DNA from: Ignavibacteriaceae bacterium
GTDB taxonomy: Bacteria; Bacteroidota; Ignavibacteria; Ignavibacteriales; Ignavibacteriaceae
Length of the DNA stretch: 64,000 nucleotides
Reading direction: 5' to 3'
Assembly: GCA_013360295.1 (NCBI GenBank)
Contig: JABWCL010000006.1
Location: forward strand, 62,001 to 126,000
Shown here: positions 25,911 to 36,741 of the stretch, one piece after another
Numbering within the stretch: the stretch's first letter is position 1
How the letters are laid out: every line of letters starts with the position of its first letter
The notes under the pieces: model-generated
Databases searched by the model: none
Told to the model about the DNA's origin: nothing
Seen by the model: the letters and a program-made list of their open reading frames with translations, nothing else
Program-made: the position numbers and the translations under genes

Positions 25911-26894
25911 TTAAAACTCAAATCCGACAGAAATTCTCGATGTGCTCGAAATCTCTTCGCTCACATTTGAATAATCAATTAACAGTCTGGATCCCTTGAA
26001 GAATCCAATATTCAGCCCGATACCGAGCATAAATTTTTCATCGCGTACGTTATTAATATTATTCTGTATGCCTATTCTTGTATATAATATTTTGAACAGC
26101 CTCAGTTCAACGCCTCCTCGGATCTTATTATCCACGTCATCAACAAACGAGGGGCTGTAATCAGCTGTTATAAGAAGTTCATCAATTACCCTGAAGGAAC
26201 TCCCAATCGTAGTCTCAAAAGGAACCACCTCAGAGTAGCTTCCTTTTGCTTTTTTATCGGGATTGTCAACTTTACTGTCCCAGAAAACTGGGGAGTAGAT
26301 GTCTTTAAGCATCAGGCCGAGCATTATCTTCTCATTAAGTCTGTAGAGCGCGCCGATATCAAAACCGATTCCGTTCGCGCTACCTTTCACCTGGTTCAGT
26401 ATTCCTTCCTGTATTTCGTCAGGTTCGAAGAGGATGTAATCGGAAGCGTTGATCGAGTTGTTTCCGAATGAAGCCCTGCGGTACTTAAGCGAAGCACCGA
26501 CGGATAGTCCTTTAAGAACTTCACGGGCATAGGCGGCCTGGAGTGTCATCTCACTCAGCGCGTCATCGCCGGTATAGATAAACGCGAATCCAAGCCCCTC
26601 TATTCCGCTCTGGAACGGCATACTGTAACCGAGAAAATTGTATTTAACGAGTTTATAGTGGTTTTGAACCGCGAAGGTTGCTTCTCTGCCTTCAGTTTTC
26701 GCAAGGCCCGCGGGATTCCAGATGACGCTGTGAACGTCATTTGCCAGTCCCACAAAAGCGCCACCCATACCAAGCGGGCGTGCGCCGAAGCCGACATCAA
26801 CAAAAGCAGCCGGTACGCCGGAGAGTTCCTGAGCGATAAGTGAAACTGAGATACTAATCAGTAGTAATAGTGTTAATATGATCTTGCTTTTCAT
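25911..26894 (-). CDS. PorV/PorQ-family outer-membrane protein
   Basis: The 327-residue protein has a signal peptide (ending LIAQ) and the family hallmark: AAFVDVGFGARPLGMGGAF, then IWNPAGLAK. PorV is the shuttle that collects T9SS cargo from the translocon, and homologues are usually present in several copies per genome. This copy lies 32 bp downstream of the giant beta-repeat protein gene and 15 bp before the FadL-like gene, so a dedicated role with that surface protein is plausible. The final strands end in ISVGFEF, a typical barrel C-terminus. Confidence 0.88.
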   Translation of the reverse strand: MKSKIILTLLLLISISVSLIAQELSGVPAAFVDVGFGARPLGMGGAFVGLANDVHSVIWNPAGLAKTEGREATFAVQNHYKLVKYNFLGYSMPFQSGIEGLGFAFIYTGDDALSEMTLQAAYAREVLKGLSVGASLKYRRASFGNNSINASDYILFEPDEIQEGILNQVKGSANGIGFDIGALYRLNEKIMLGLMLKDIYSPVFWDSKVDNPDKKAKGSYSEVVPFETTIGSSFRVIDELLITADYSPSFVDDVDNKIRGGVELRLFKILYTRIGIQNNINNVRDEKFMLGIGLNIGFFKGSRLLIDYSNVSEEISSTSRISVGFEF

Positions 26895-26926
26895 TTTTAA
26901 TATCCAATCTTTAGTTTAATTACCGG

Positions 26927-29900
26927 CTATTTAATTAAAACGACCTGTTTGAGTTCAGATACTTCGCCCGTCGGGTCCTTGGCAGTTATCTGAAGAACAT
27001 ATCGCCCGTTTCGTGCCATTAAACCATCATCCGTAAGGCCATCCCAGGAGATCTCCCGGATACCCGTCCTGCTTCCGTATTTGCCCGGATACTGCAAATC
27101 GTTTTGTATCAGTGTGCGTACAAGTTCTCCGCGGATATTAAAGATCCTTATAGTCACGCTTACCGGGGGTTTAGTGCTGTTCAGGAAATATGCTATCTTC
27201 ATCGGAGCAACGTCCGGTGAAAAAGGCGACGGCAGCACGGAGAGATATTTGATACCGAGTGGTTCATTCGCTACCAGTACCGCGTACTGTCCAAGCCTGC
27301 GGAGAGAATTGAAAGTTAATCCCGTCGAGCCTGAAGTAACGCCCGGAACTACATCCCACGTATTGCTTTCAAAGTTGTAGAACCCAAGCACCCTCGGGCC
27401 TTCAAAGAGGCTAAGAGAGTTATCGTAAGGCGCTTCAAGTATAGCGGTTTTAAGGAGTGAATCGCCTTTCAGCGAGACGTCTCCCTCGTAAATAAAGTAA
27501 TATTGTATGTCCGAGGCAACAAAAGAATTTTCCGAACCGACAGGGTTGTAGTTCTTTTTGCCAGGGCCGAACTGTTGTTTTGCCAAAGTAAGTTTGATCG
27601 TTGAGTTCACGCTGTTCGGGCTTATCGTGAAATTCATTCCCTGTTTATTTGTCAGAACAATATTTGTGTTAGGGTTAACTTCAGCATAAACGCTGAGGTC
27701 GAAGTTTCCGGAGATCTTTGATGACGCGTCAGATGCTTTTACAGCGACGTTACCGATATAGGTTGAATCCACAGGGGTAAAGAATCCGCTGTTTGTAATC
27801 GTTCCTGCCTGCGGAGGAGTAATGCTCCACTGCAGGGAATTGCCAAGGAAAACTGTCTTTGAAGAAGTGTCAAGCGCCGATAGGCTGAACTGAATGCCGC
27901 CGGCACGGTTATTGAGTTTGTCCTCAAGGCTGTTTACTGCCAGTGTTTTAAGAGGAGCGTCAGTATCGGTAATATCGAATGTATTTTTGAGAGTCACACC
28001 AAGATAACTTGCCGAGACAGTCAGTTTATATGTACCCTCTTTTGTAGGTTTGATTCTCAGCTGTGTGGAATCTCCCGCAACCGGGTAACTAATCTCGAGC
28101 GCGGAAACATCATCCACTTCCCACTTCACTTTGCCCTGGGCCGAAGCACCTGTGAATTTGCCTAAGAGTGATGCGTTTACTCCGTCCCTCACCAGAAGTC
28201 TCAGGTCATATAAATCATTTTTCCTGAGAACAGCGTTATTGAGTGCAGGATCAATCTTAATGGTACTAAGTATTCCGGCTGCTGTCGGAGTGAATGAATA
28301 TTCCTGGCTGGTATATGTAACATTATTTGATGTTTCTCTAACCGTAATGTAATATGTCACCTCACTGAGATTTAACTGAGCAGGTATAGAAGCCGTCAAT
28401 TTACCGCTGCTTACTGTCATAGCGACAGAGGTGAACGCAATAGCGTTGGTATTTTTATACAATACCGTTCCCTGCAGGTTCGAAGTACTTCCGTTAACGT
28501 TAACAGTAATACTGAATGCCTGATCTGCAGCCACCTCAGTTACAGGTGTGTAGCTGTAACGAAGCCTTACATCCCTTGTTACCTGTGAGTTATCAGCCGG
28601 GAGGTTGATCTGTGTAACAGACGCATCCGGCATTAGATATCCGCTCTTTTTAAGACTGATTTCGTAACGTCCAGCAGGAAGAGTATTTTCAGAGCGGAAC
28701 CGTCCGGTTGAGGTAGTAATGAATCTTGTACTCGTTCCGTTTGGCCTGGTAAAAATAAGGTCAACGTTATCAAGCGGGTTAGTCCCGTCTGTAATATTTA
28801 CCGTTACCTGTCCTGTTGGAAGCCTGAAGGTATCAATCTTTACGGTTTGTCCGATAGATGTTGAAAGCAGTTTTAGTACTTTTGACTGTGATGTGATACC
28901 GGTTCCGGTCATGTTTACCAGGTAAATAGTTGTATCTGCAGCACTGGGGCTTACCGGGAGATTGCTGAATGAGTAAGAACCGTTTGCCGCAGTGGTCGCG
29001 CTAAACGTTTCCGAGGATGTGGCAGTAACAGTGATACCCTGTACTCCGGTTGTGCCACTAAAAACAAATCCACTTGCAATTGCTGATGATTTGTCCAGTG
29101 TTGCGTCACGGTTGCCGAGAGACTGACCCTGTGAGAGTGTGAATGTCAGTGTATCAGGCACGTACCCTGATTTTGAAGCGATCAGAACGCATGAGCCCGC
29201 GGAGAGATTTCTGATTATATAATCTCCGTTGGCATCAGTCTGTGCGGTATACTGGCGCCCGCTTTCGGTAATACGTATGGTGACAGTTGCATCCGGGAGG
29301 GAGGTGATAACGCCTCCGTTATTCGCCTTAATCTTACCGCTTACGGTTGAGTTGTTCGCCAGGACACTGAATCTTGCATTACTTGTTCCGCCGTTGGTAA
29401 TTGTAACATTTGCGGAAACCGGAGTGAATGAAAATCCGCTCCGTGATGGGGTGATGGAATACTGTTTCGCGGGTATATCTGTAAACCTTACTTCTCCGGA
29501 TGAATTCGACTGTTCTGAAAGTATAGTCACGCCGTCGGAGCTGACCATGTTTACGAGAACTGCTTCAACCGGAGCTTTGGTGGATGAATCAACTAAAGTT
29601 ATCACCGCGCTGCCTGCGTTTACCTGCGCGGTAAAGTCCGCCGATAATGTCTGATTAAGCGCGAGCGTTATATTCCTGTTAGCCGGTGTAAAAGTGAAAC
29701 CTTGTTTTGAAGGTTCAACAGTGTAAGTCCCTGCCGGCAGGAACGAGAAAGAATACGCGCCGGTACTTGAAGAACTTGAATTTATTACATTACCCGTGGT
29801 TGTGTTTGTAAGTGAGACGGTTGCTCCTGCCGTGCCCGTGCTTCCGTTCAGGTTTGCATTAGCAACAAAAACAGAGAGGTTTGCGTTTGTAAAGCTATCA

Positions 29901-32900
29901 GTACCAACGGGGAGGCTGACAGTCATAGAGTCGTTTGTATAACCCTCCCTGAATATCTCCGTAAACACGGAGTAATTATTTCCCGGGCTAACGTCATTTA
30001 TCCTGTAAGTGCCGCTTGCGTCGGTTGTGGTTTCGTAGAGATTGCTGGCGGAGACAGCCTTAACAGTCGCGGTGAAACCTAACGCTCCACCGGTCTGATC
30101 AGTAACACGGCCGATGATCTTTGAAGAACCGGCGGGCAGCGTAATGGGAACGCTCAGGTTGTTCGTCAGGTTGACAAGCGTTGAAGTTGTTATATAACCG
30201 GTCTTACTTGCAGTTACGGTATAGTTGCCGGGAGCGAGTCCGCCGACAGAATAGCTGCCATATGTGTTGGTAACCGCGGCGCCGCTTCCTTCGGATCCGG
30301 ATACTGAAATATTAGCGTTAAGCACCGTATTATTTGCTGCGTCCCTAATCACGCCGCTGATAACCAGATTATTCGGCTGAAGGTCCGTAATATTAGATGT
30401 AACAGTCAGGGATGAGAGAGTTAAAGTAACATTATTAACCTGTGAAGAACGGTAGCCGGACTTTGTTGCCTTTACCGTGTAACTTCCGGTATTAAGGCCG
30501 GGTACTTCATAGGTTCCGCTCGCATTTGTTTCTGCGTTAAAGGTTTGGCCGCTTGCAGCGGTTACCAGCACGCTTGCACCCTGGATTGCCGAACCGGAAG
30601 CTGTGACAGAACCCTGAATTTTACCGGTAAGCCTTGTCATTACAAGGTTCTGGATTCTTGACTGTCCGTCATTAAGAACAATTCCGGCAATGGTCGTGTC
30701 CTTAAATCCTGTCTTCGAGAACGAAATGCTGTAAGTCGAACCGATAAGCCGCTGTGCTGTATAGACGCCTGATGTGTTACTAAGTATTGTAAGTCCACCG
30801 GCGCTGCTTGTTAGGTTAACGACCACATCGCTAACATTGCCGCCGTCGGATGCGGTGATAGTTCCGGTCACGATACCGAAGTTTTCATTCAGTGTAAAAT
30901 TTGCATTTGACAGAGCCTGCCCGAGGCTTAAAGTAACCGCAAGACTGTCACGTGTATGTCCAGGTTTGGAAACCAAAATCTTGTAACTACCAGCCGTCGC
31001 GCCGAGTGTATAATTACCATTAAGGCTTGTGGTGGTGCTGTCAACGGTAACTCTTGTGGTCGCGTTGATCAACCTGACCACGGTGCCTGAGAGAGCTTGC
31101 TGTAAATTATTAATTACACGTCCGGTAATGGATGCAGGCTGTGCTGCGAGAGTAAAATTAGCGATCGTGGTAGAAGATGCCGCCAACACTCCGCGGTTAC
31201 TTGTAACAGTGGAATAACCGGTTTTTGAGATAACCATTGTATAAGCTTTACCTGCTTCAACAGTAACGGAGTAGCCGCCGTTAACGTTGGTAACTGTCGT
31301 GCTTTGGGCCGATGGATTATTGGTTTCTCTTATAAGCACTGTCGCGGCAGAGAGAGGTTGTCCGCCGGCATTGACGTTTCCCTGAACAACAGCTGTATTC
31401 TGTACAAGGTTAAAATTATTGTTAGCACTAACCTGGCCGGGAGCAATATTAATTGTATCGGTTGCGCTGGAAATGAATCCTGATTTTGAGGCTGACTTTG
31501 CCCATCTGCCTGCCTGTACGCTCAAAGTATATGCTCCGTTATTATCCGAAACTACCGTAACGGTTGAGGTTCCGTTAGTCGCGGTGACGTTTGCACCTGC
31601 AAGCGGCTGCCCCAGGCTTGTAACAGTACCGGACATAACACCCGCATTCGCTGCCATCTGGAAGTTAATTCCGTTTAATTGCTGTCCGGCGTTAAGGTTG
31701 ATAGTAACCGGTTGCGGAGTGACATAACCTGTTTTGGTTGCTCGCAGTATATGAGTTCCGGCAGGGAGGCTTAGAATGAAGGTTCCATTGCTTAATGATG
31801 TGGCGGAACCGGCGCCTTGCACAGTTACTACCGCGCCGCCGATAAGAGCTCCGCCCGGTTCCGTAATAACTCCGGAGACTGAACTCGGATTTGGATTAAG
31901 AATAAAATCCACACCTGAAACTGTCTGAGCGACAGTAAGAGTTAATTGTGTCGCGCTGTTAACTGTATAACCGGCCAGTTCAGCGGTTATGGTGAACGAG
32001 CCGTTTTTAAGGCTGAGTGAATATTGTCCGTTTGTACCGGTTGTAGCGGTTACCACCTGACCTGTTGTAGGGGTTGCCTTTACTGTCGCACCCTGAACAG
32101 GGACCTGGTTGGTTTGTCCGCCGGTACCCGTAACGGTTCTGTAAACAAATCCTGTAACCTGGTTTGCTCTCGGAACAACGGTAAAGTTCTGGTTAGTAAG
32201 ATTATCTCCGGTTGCCAGGTTAAATGTTCTAGGAGTCGGGCTAATAAATCCGCTTTTGGATACTTCAACCACCCACTGTCCCGAAGAAAGATTAAATGAA
32301 AAGTTTCCGCTTCCGTCGGTTGCAACCTGCTGAACGAGGTTTCCTTTGGTTGCCTTAACCGTGGCTAACTGCACCGCGGCGTTTTCATCATTAAGCACTT
32401 TACCGGAGACGTACGCGTTATCGGCAGTTAATTTTAATGCGGAACTAAGAATCACTTGGCCGGTATCCACGTTCAGATTAAACGGAGTGGACGCGATAAA
32501 CCCGGCTTTATTTGCAAATACATTATAAGATCCTCTTTCGAGGTTAATACTGAAATTACCGGAGTTTGAACTGGAAATTGTTTTAACGGCACCGTTCAAA
32601 TTATTAGTAAAGGAAACAGTTGCCCCGCTGACGGTAGCATTGGCCTGATTTTGTACTACTCCTGTAACCGTTGAAGGGAGGGGCCTCAGGACGAGTGTTA
32701 CGGGTGTGATCGCTGATCCTGATAAAGTGACTGTGATGGTTGAATCAACGTAACCAGTTTTCCTGCCTGTGAACAGATACACATCGGAAGGAATTGAGTC
32801 GGAGAGGCTTTGGCTGTTTGAAACGATGTAAGGGCTGAAAGGAGAAAATCCGCCTGAAGTTGAATTGATAACAACCTCAAAGTTAAGCAGGTTTGTGTTA

Positions 32901-34060
32901 TCCAGCGACGTTTTTGCCTCGACCCTGAATTTCGACATTGCGATTTGATAATTGAATACCCTGGTAACACTGGCATTTCCCGAACCGGTAGTGGAATTAG
33001 GAATAACGAACCAGGCGTACTTTCCGCGGAGCAGGTTGGTTCTTGCAGGAAAATCAATCAGTGTGTTTGTAGTGTTCCCGTTCCAGATCGGTACGTCAAT
33101 TTCCTGGTTGCTGCCGGCAAACTGAGTAACACGATTGAAAAGAAATACGGTATAACTGTTCGCGTTTGGTACCGGGTCCCATTGGAAGCGCACAGTTGAG
33201 GTGCCGAATATTGTCGAGTTATTTGCAGGAGCGGTCAGAACAGGAGCCTGAATAACAGTGCTTGCCTGGTAATTGAAACTTACAACACCACCAAAAACAG
33301 TGCTCGCGTACGCGACGTTGCCCTGATCATAAACATTTAATATTGTATAATAATAATCCTCACCGGGGATGAGAGGAATAGCGGACTGAGTGAAAGGTGA
33401 TGAAGGGCTTACCTGCCCGTAAACCGCTGAATTTGTGCTTGCGATATAATCCCAGACAATGTTAGCACCCTGCACGCTGATATTCCCGAGAGAATCGGTT
33501 CTAACCAGAAACGGCGTACTTGAAACAATCAACCAGTATGAAGTTACTCCCGCAATCGGCTCCCAGCTAAAGGTGGGGGTTGAGCTAGTAATAGATCCGC
33601 GGGGTGCGGTTGGGTTTGGCGCGGTCTGTGATTCAACCACGAATTGAATTTCATTGGAATAATCAATTGCGGGATTGGACGCCGCGTTTGAGCGGATACC
33701 GCTCAGCGTATTCTGCGTTGAATTTGTTATTATTCCGTAGTAACGCCCGATAGGCAGATTCAGAGGCGCCGTATTGGACTTGAATGCTTTTCTTTTTCCT
33801 GTTGTCGGGGTTGCGGCAAATGTGTAAACACCTGACGAAGTACCGACTTTTAGGTTTGCGCCTGTGGAGAGAGTCTTGTTCCATTCAAGGATGATGCTGT
33901 CGTTTGGGGCGTAGAAGAGCTTTAATTCGGGTTTGGCTTTACCCGGCGTATAACCCTTCGGGGGCTGCGTTATAAACGTCTGCGCCGGCAGTAAGAAACT
34001 TATGCTGAATAGGAGGGCAATTGTTCTCAGAAGGAAAAACTGTTTGTAACTGAATTGCAT
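26927..34060 (-). CDS. Giant secreted surface protein with about 16 carboxypeptidase-regulatory-like repeats
   Basis: The product is 2377 residues. I place the start at 34060 (MQFSYKQFFLLRT), preceded by GAAGG and giving a clean signal peptide ending LLPAQ. Residues about 80-440 contain fibronectin-like modules (PTFSWEPIAGVTSYWL, VRFQWDPVPNANSYTV). Residues about 460-1815 hold roughly 16 tandem beta-sandwich repeats of about 85 residues, each with the pattern G-x-V...GA-x-V...G-x-Y...KxGY. Two or three Ig-like domains follow, then a FlgD/CHU-like C-terminal module (FNIRGELVRTL, SWDGLTDDG, NGRYVLQI). It is probably exported and cell-surface or matrix associated. Confidence 0.88.
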   Translation of the reverse strand: MQFSYKQFFLLRTIALLFSISFLLPAQTFITQPPKGYTPGKAKPELKLFYAPNDSIILEWNKTLSTGANLKVGTSSGVYTFAATPTTGKRKAFKSNTAPLNLPIGRYYGIITNSTQNTLSGIRSNAASNPAIDYSNEIQFVVESQTAPNPTAPRGSITSSTPTFSWEPIAGVTSYWLIVSSTPFLVRTDSLGNISVQGANIVWDYIASTNSAVYGQVSPSSPFTQSAIPLIPGEDYYYTILNVYDQGNVAYASTVFGGVVSFNYQASTVIQAPVLTAPANNSTIFGTSTVRFQWDPVPNANSYTVFLFNRVTQFAGSNQEIDVPIWNGNTTNTLIDFPARTNLLRGKYAWFVIPNSTTGSGNASVTRVFNYQIAMSKFRVEAKTSLDNTNLLNFEVVINSTSGGFSPFSPYIVSNSQSLSDSIPSDVYLFTGRKTGYVDSTITVTLSGSAITPVTLVLRPLPSTVTGVVQNQANATVSGATVSFTNNLNGAVKTISSSNSGNFSINLERGSYNVFANKAGFIASTPFNLNVDTGQVILSSALKLTADNAYVSGKVLNDENAAVQLATVKATKGNLVQQVATDGSGNFSFNLSSGQWVVEVSKSGFISPTPRTFNLATGDNLTNQNFTVVPRANQVTGFVYRTVTGTGGQTNQVPVQGATVKATPTTGQVVTATTGTNGQYSLSLKNGSFTITAELAGYTVNSATQLTLTVAQTVSGVDFILNPNPSSVSGVITEPGGALIGGAVVTVQGAGSATSLSNGTFILSLPAGTHILRATKTGYVTPQPVTINLNAGQQLNGINFQMAANAGVMSGTVTSLGQPLAGANVTATNGTSTVTVVSDNNGAYTLSVQAGRWAKSASKSGFISSATDTINIAPGQVSANNNFNLVQNTAVVQGNVNAGGQPLSAATVLIRETNNPSAQSTTVTNVNGGYSVTVEAGKAYTMVISKTGYSTVTSNRGVLAASSTTIANFTLAAQPASITGRVINNLQQALSGTVVRLINATTRVTVDSTTTSLNGNYTLGATAGSYKILVSKPGHTRDSLAVTLSLGQALSNANFTLNENFGIVTGTITASDGGNVSDVVVNLTSSAGGLTILSNTSGVYTAQRLIGSTYSISFSKTGFKDTTIAGIVLNDGQSRIQNLVMTRLTGKIQGSVTASGSAIQGASVLVTAASGQTFNAETNASGTYEVPGLNTGSYTVKATKSGYRSSQVNNVTLTLSSLTVTSNITDLQPNNLVISGVIRDAANNTVLNANISVSGSEGSGAAVTNTYGSYSVGGLAPGNYTVTASKTGYITTSTLVNLTNNLSVPITLPAGSSKIIGRVTDQTGGALGFTATVKAVSASNLYETTTDASGTYRINDVSPGNNYSVFTEIFREGYTNDSMTVSLPVGTDSFTNANLSVFVANANLNGSTGTAGATVSLTNTTTGNVINSSSSSTGAYSFSFLPAGTYTVEPSKQGFTFTPANRNITLALNQTLSADFTAQVNAGSAVITLVDSSTKAPVEAVLVNMVSSDGVTILSEQSNSSGEVRFTDIPAKQYSITPSRSGFSFTPVSANVTITNGGTSNARFSVLANNSTVSGKIKANNGGVITSLPDATVTIRITESGRQYTAQTDANGDYIIRNLSAGSCVLIASKSGYVPDTLTFTLSQGQSLGNRDATLDKSSAIASGFVFSGTTGVQGITVTATSSETFSATTAANGSYSFSNLPVSPSAADTTIYLVNMTGTGITSQSKVLKLLSTSIGQTVKIDTFRLPTGQVTVNITDGTNPLDNVDLIFTRPNGTSTRFITTSTGRFRSENTLPAGRYEISLKKSGYLMPDASVTQINLPADNSQVTRDVRLRYSYTPVTEVAADQAFSITVNVNGSTSNLQGTVLYKNTNAIAFTSVAMTVSSGKLTASIPAQLNLSEVTYYITVRETSNNVTYTSQEYSFTPTAAGILSTIKIDPALNNAVLRKNDLYDLRLLVRDGVNASLLGKFTGASAQGKVKWEVDDVSALEISYPVAGDSTQLRIKPTKEGTYKLTVSASYLGVTLKNTFDITDTDAPLKTLAVNSLEDKLNNRAGGIQFSLSALDTSSKTVFLGNSLQWSITPPQAGTITNSGFFTPVDSTYIGNVAVKASDASSKISGNFDLSVYAEVNPNTNIVLTNKQGMNFTISPNSVNSTIKLTLAKQQFGPGKKNYNPVGSENSFVASDIQYYFIYEGDVSLKGDSLLKTAILEAPYDNSLSLFEGPRVLGFYNFESNTWDVVPGVTSGSTGLTFNSLRRLGQYAVLVANEPLGIKYLSVLPSPFSPDVAPMKIAYFLNSTKPPVSVTIRIFNIRGELVRTLIQNDLQYPGKYGSRTGIREISWDGLTDDGLMARNGRYVLQITAKDPTGEVSELKQVVLIK

Positions 34061-34298
34061 AAACCTTCGCTTCCTGTAAAATATGAATATATAATAAACG
34101 ACCGGTTTTAAGGTCCGGTTATTGCCTGTAAAAGCAAACAATAGTAACAGTTAAAAATATCAATTCAGATAACCACTGACAAATAAAATCTTAATAATTC
34201 ATATAAAACAATTTTTTTAAATCATTGAATTGTTTTGACTTTTAATAAAGGAATTCTTAACTTCGCCTTTTATTGATAAATTTATCCGGAGATTCCGT

Positions 34299-35438
34299 AT
34301 GAACCGGTTCGTAGTTGCTGTTTTCTGTTTCTGCTTATATCAAACTGTTTTTCCGCAGAATGTTAAAGTTTCTGATTACAAGGTACCGGTGAGCGAGGCG
34401 CGGAATCTCAGGCTGAACGGTAACTGGAACTGGTCGCAGCGGGGCGATAGCGTTACCTCCAACACAGCGAACAGTAATGTGGTCTTCCGGCAGTTCTATT
34501 CTTCTCTTCCTCTTGCTTGGAAATTTGACCTTGACGCTACAGGCACAAAAACCTTCGAAAAATATTCCCATTCCATAAATACTGAAGCAAGTTTCAGAAA
34601 GTATATCTGGGATCATAATGACTGGTTTGGCACAACCACCATCAAAGCGGATCATAAAAACACTTATCAGCAGATTAAATCTGACCTCTCGATCGGTTAC
34701 GGTTACGGAAGGTATATCAATGCTACAGCGCTTGCCAAGGCAGTGCGTATTGAGGGACACCTTCTTGCCGACAGGGTCCTTTCACAATACCTTCCGAAAG
34801 AAACATTGATTGCAATAGCAAATATTATAGAAAGGCAGGATGAGTACCGCATCATCTACGGCGCCACGTACGAAACATACTGGTTTAATGATATCGAAAG
34901 AGAGATTAAAAAAGCAGGGTTTGAGTATGAGGTAGGTAAAACGGCTCTCGCTGTATTAAGAATGCGCCAGGTACTATTTGGCATAAACGAACTCGTCAAT
35001 AACCGCTATTATGGCTGGCTTGTGTCAATGGGATTCTCACAGCCCCTCTCCAAAGAAACCAAAGCCGTACCGGTCGGTAAACCCGAACTTCAGATCAAGG
35101 CCAGTTACTCATATCCGATAAGCTGGGAGCTTCAGGTAAACACAGATTTTGAGGTGAAAACACCGATTGATTCAGCGTTATTTAAGAAAGTTGATGTCAG
35201 CTCACTGACCGAATTTATCTATGAATTAGGGAGCCGGGTTAACTTTGTAGCCACTTACCGCTTAAACCTGCGTCAGCCGGCTGCCGGGGCTACTATAGAT
35301 GATCACGTGATTAATGCTTCTTTTCTCTATTACATAGAAAATAATATATCACTTACGGTTAACGGAAGCCTGTCAAAGTTCGGTGATACGCCGCAGATTT
35401 ATACAACCTCACTTGGTTTGCAGTATAATCTGTTCTGA
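34299..35438 (+). CDS. Outer-membrane beta-barrel protein of unknown function
   Basis: This 379-residue protein has a signal peptide (MNRFVVAVFCFCLYQ...FPQ). It shows many alternating strands rich in Tyr, Trp and Asn, a central acidic helix region (residues 165-235), and ends in an aromatic strand (TTSLGLQYNLF), as outer-membrane barrels do. A CCGGAG ribosome-binding site precedes the start. It is divergent from the giant surface-protein operon with 238 bp between the starts. I do not recognise the family. Confidence 0.65.
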   Translation: MNRFVVAVFCFCLYQTVFPQNVKVSDYKVPVSEARNLRLNGNWNWSQRGDSVTSNTANSNVVFRQFYSSLPLAWKFDLDATGTKTFEKYSHSINTEASFRKYIWDHNDWFGTTTIKADHKNTYQQIKSDLSIGYGYGRYINATALAKAVRIEGHLLADRVLSQYLPKETLIAIANIIERQDEYRIIYGATYETYWFNDIEREIKKAGFEYEVGKTALAVLRMRQVLFGINELVNNRYYGWLVSMGFSQPLSKETKAVPVGKPELQIKASYSYPISWELQVNTDFEVKTPIDSALFKKVDVSSLTEFIYELGSRVNFVATYRLNLRQPAAGATIDDHVINASFLYYIENNISLTVNGSLSKFGDTPQIYTTSLGLQYNLF

Positions 35439-35480
35439 TTTATTACTGACTTTTCAGCCGCCTGGCTTCATAAAAAGAGT

Positions 35481-36647
35481 CTAACCTTTTACTACTGCCA
35501 GAGGAGAGAGTTCTACGAGTATATCCACAAGGTCTTCCTGGTTTCGCATAACCATATCTATATCTTTATATGCGCCGGGAGCTTCATCAAGACTGCTTTT
35601 TGACCGGAGCGCGTGGATTATTCCCAACCTATCAAGTTTTTCTTTTTCCTCATTAAATGAGAGAGTGTTAATTGCCTGGTTTCGGCCTAGTTTTCTTCCG
35701 GCTCCGTGAGAGCACGAAGTGAAACTCTCGCGGTTACCTTTTCCTTTTACAATATAGCTTTTAGTTCCCTGCGAGCCGGGGATAATGCCCGTCTCACCAT
35801 CCTGTGCACTGGTTGCTCCCTTGCGGTGAACAACCACATTATGCCCAAAATGCTTTTCCACTGCCGCGTAATTATGAGGTATATTAATCAGCGGCTCATA
35901 CTTTATCCCGCCCGTAATAACAGATTCAAGAGCCTCTTTGACTCGTTCAATCATTAATTTTCTGTTGGCGAGCGCGAACTTTATGCAGTAGTTCATTTCA
36001 CGAAGATACTGTGTTCCTTCATCAGAATCAATGGGTAGGAATGCCAACTGCCATTCCTTCGGCACGCCGGTTTTCCATCTTTCATTCAGCTGTGTCGCAA
36101 GCTTATTATAGTAGGCCGCGGCTTTAAAGCCGATGTTTCTGCTGCCGGAGTGGACCATCATCCACAAGAAACCTTCGCGGTCTCTCTGGATTTCTATGAA
36201 GTGGTTACCCCCGCCGAGTGTCCCAACCTGCGTGAGTGCGTTTTCGTACTCCTCATCAACAATTATTGTCCCTTTTGTTTCTTCATCCGGCATCAGCGAT
36301 TCATCCTGCTTCCTCTGGTGGTGCTTCATACCAACGGGGATCAGTTCGCGGATCCGGCTCATTACTTTTTTGAGAGTTTCGGCTTCAATCGAAGTGAGAG
36401 ATGTTTTTACGGCACACATCCCGCAGCCGATATCTACGCCGACCGCGTTCGGGATCACATAATCCTTCGCCGCGAATACTCCCCCTATAGGCATACCAAA
36501 CCCGACGTGGCTATCGGGCATTATTGAAACGTGCTTAAACGCAAAGGGAAGGTTGGCAAGGTTTTTCGCCTGCTTTAATGTATCCTCGTCAAGTTCGTCG
36601 AGCCACAGTTTTATCGGAATTTTTTCAGTCGTAATTACTTTTTTCAT
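35481..36647 (-). CDS. rtcB: RtcB-family tRNA-splicing / RNA repair ligase
   Basis: The 388-residue protein has the full RtcB motif series: PDSHVGFGMPIG (Asp45, His47), GVDIGCGMCAVK (Asp72, Cys75), GGGNHFIEI (His149), MVHSGSRNIG (His166), HNYA, and SCSHGAGR (the guanylylated histidine). RtcB joins 2',3'-cyclic-phosphate or 3'-phosphate RNA ends to 5'-OH ends using GTP and Mn2+. It is slightly shorter than E. coli RtcB. No archease or RtcA gene is adjacent, so it acts alone or with unlinked partners. Confidence 0.95.
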   Translation of the reverse strand: MKKVITTEKIPIKLWLDELDEDTLKQAKNLANLPFAFKHVSIMPDSHVGFGMPIGGVFAAKDYVIPNAVGVDIGCGMCAVKTSLTSIEAETLKKVMSRIRELIPVGMKHHQRKQDESLMPDEETKGTIIVDEEYENALTQVGTLGGGNHFIEIQRDREGFLWMMVHSGSRNIGFKAAAYYNKLATQLNERWKTGVPKEWQLAFLPIDSDEGTQYLREMNYCIKFALANRKLMIERVKEALESVITGGIKYEPLINIPHNYAAVEKHFGHNVVVHRKGATSAQDGETGIIPGSQGTKSYIVKGKGNRESFTSCSHGAGRKLGRNQAINTLSFNEEKEKLDRLGIIHALRSKSSLDEAPGAYKDIDMVMRNQEDLVDILVELSPLAVVKG

Positions 36648-36741
36648 TCGGGCGCATTCAATAATAATTGCTAATTTAACAGGTCAACGGAACAATTTTC
36701 CTTGTTCATTCATATAACTATTAATAAAAATAATCATTAGT

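Noticed and set aside
27081-33884. Several long open frames antisense to the giant surface-protein gene
   Set aside because: They arise from the Thr/Ser/Gly-rich codon pattern of the repeat protein. Their translations are low-complexity, lack initiation signals and resemble no family.
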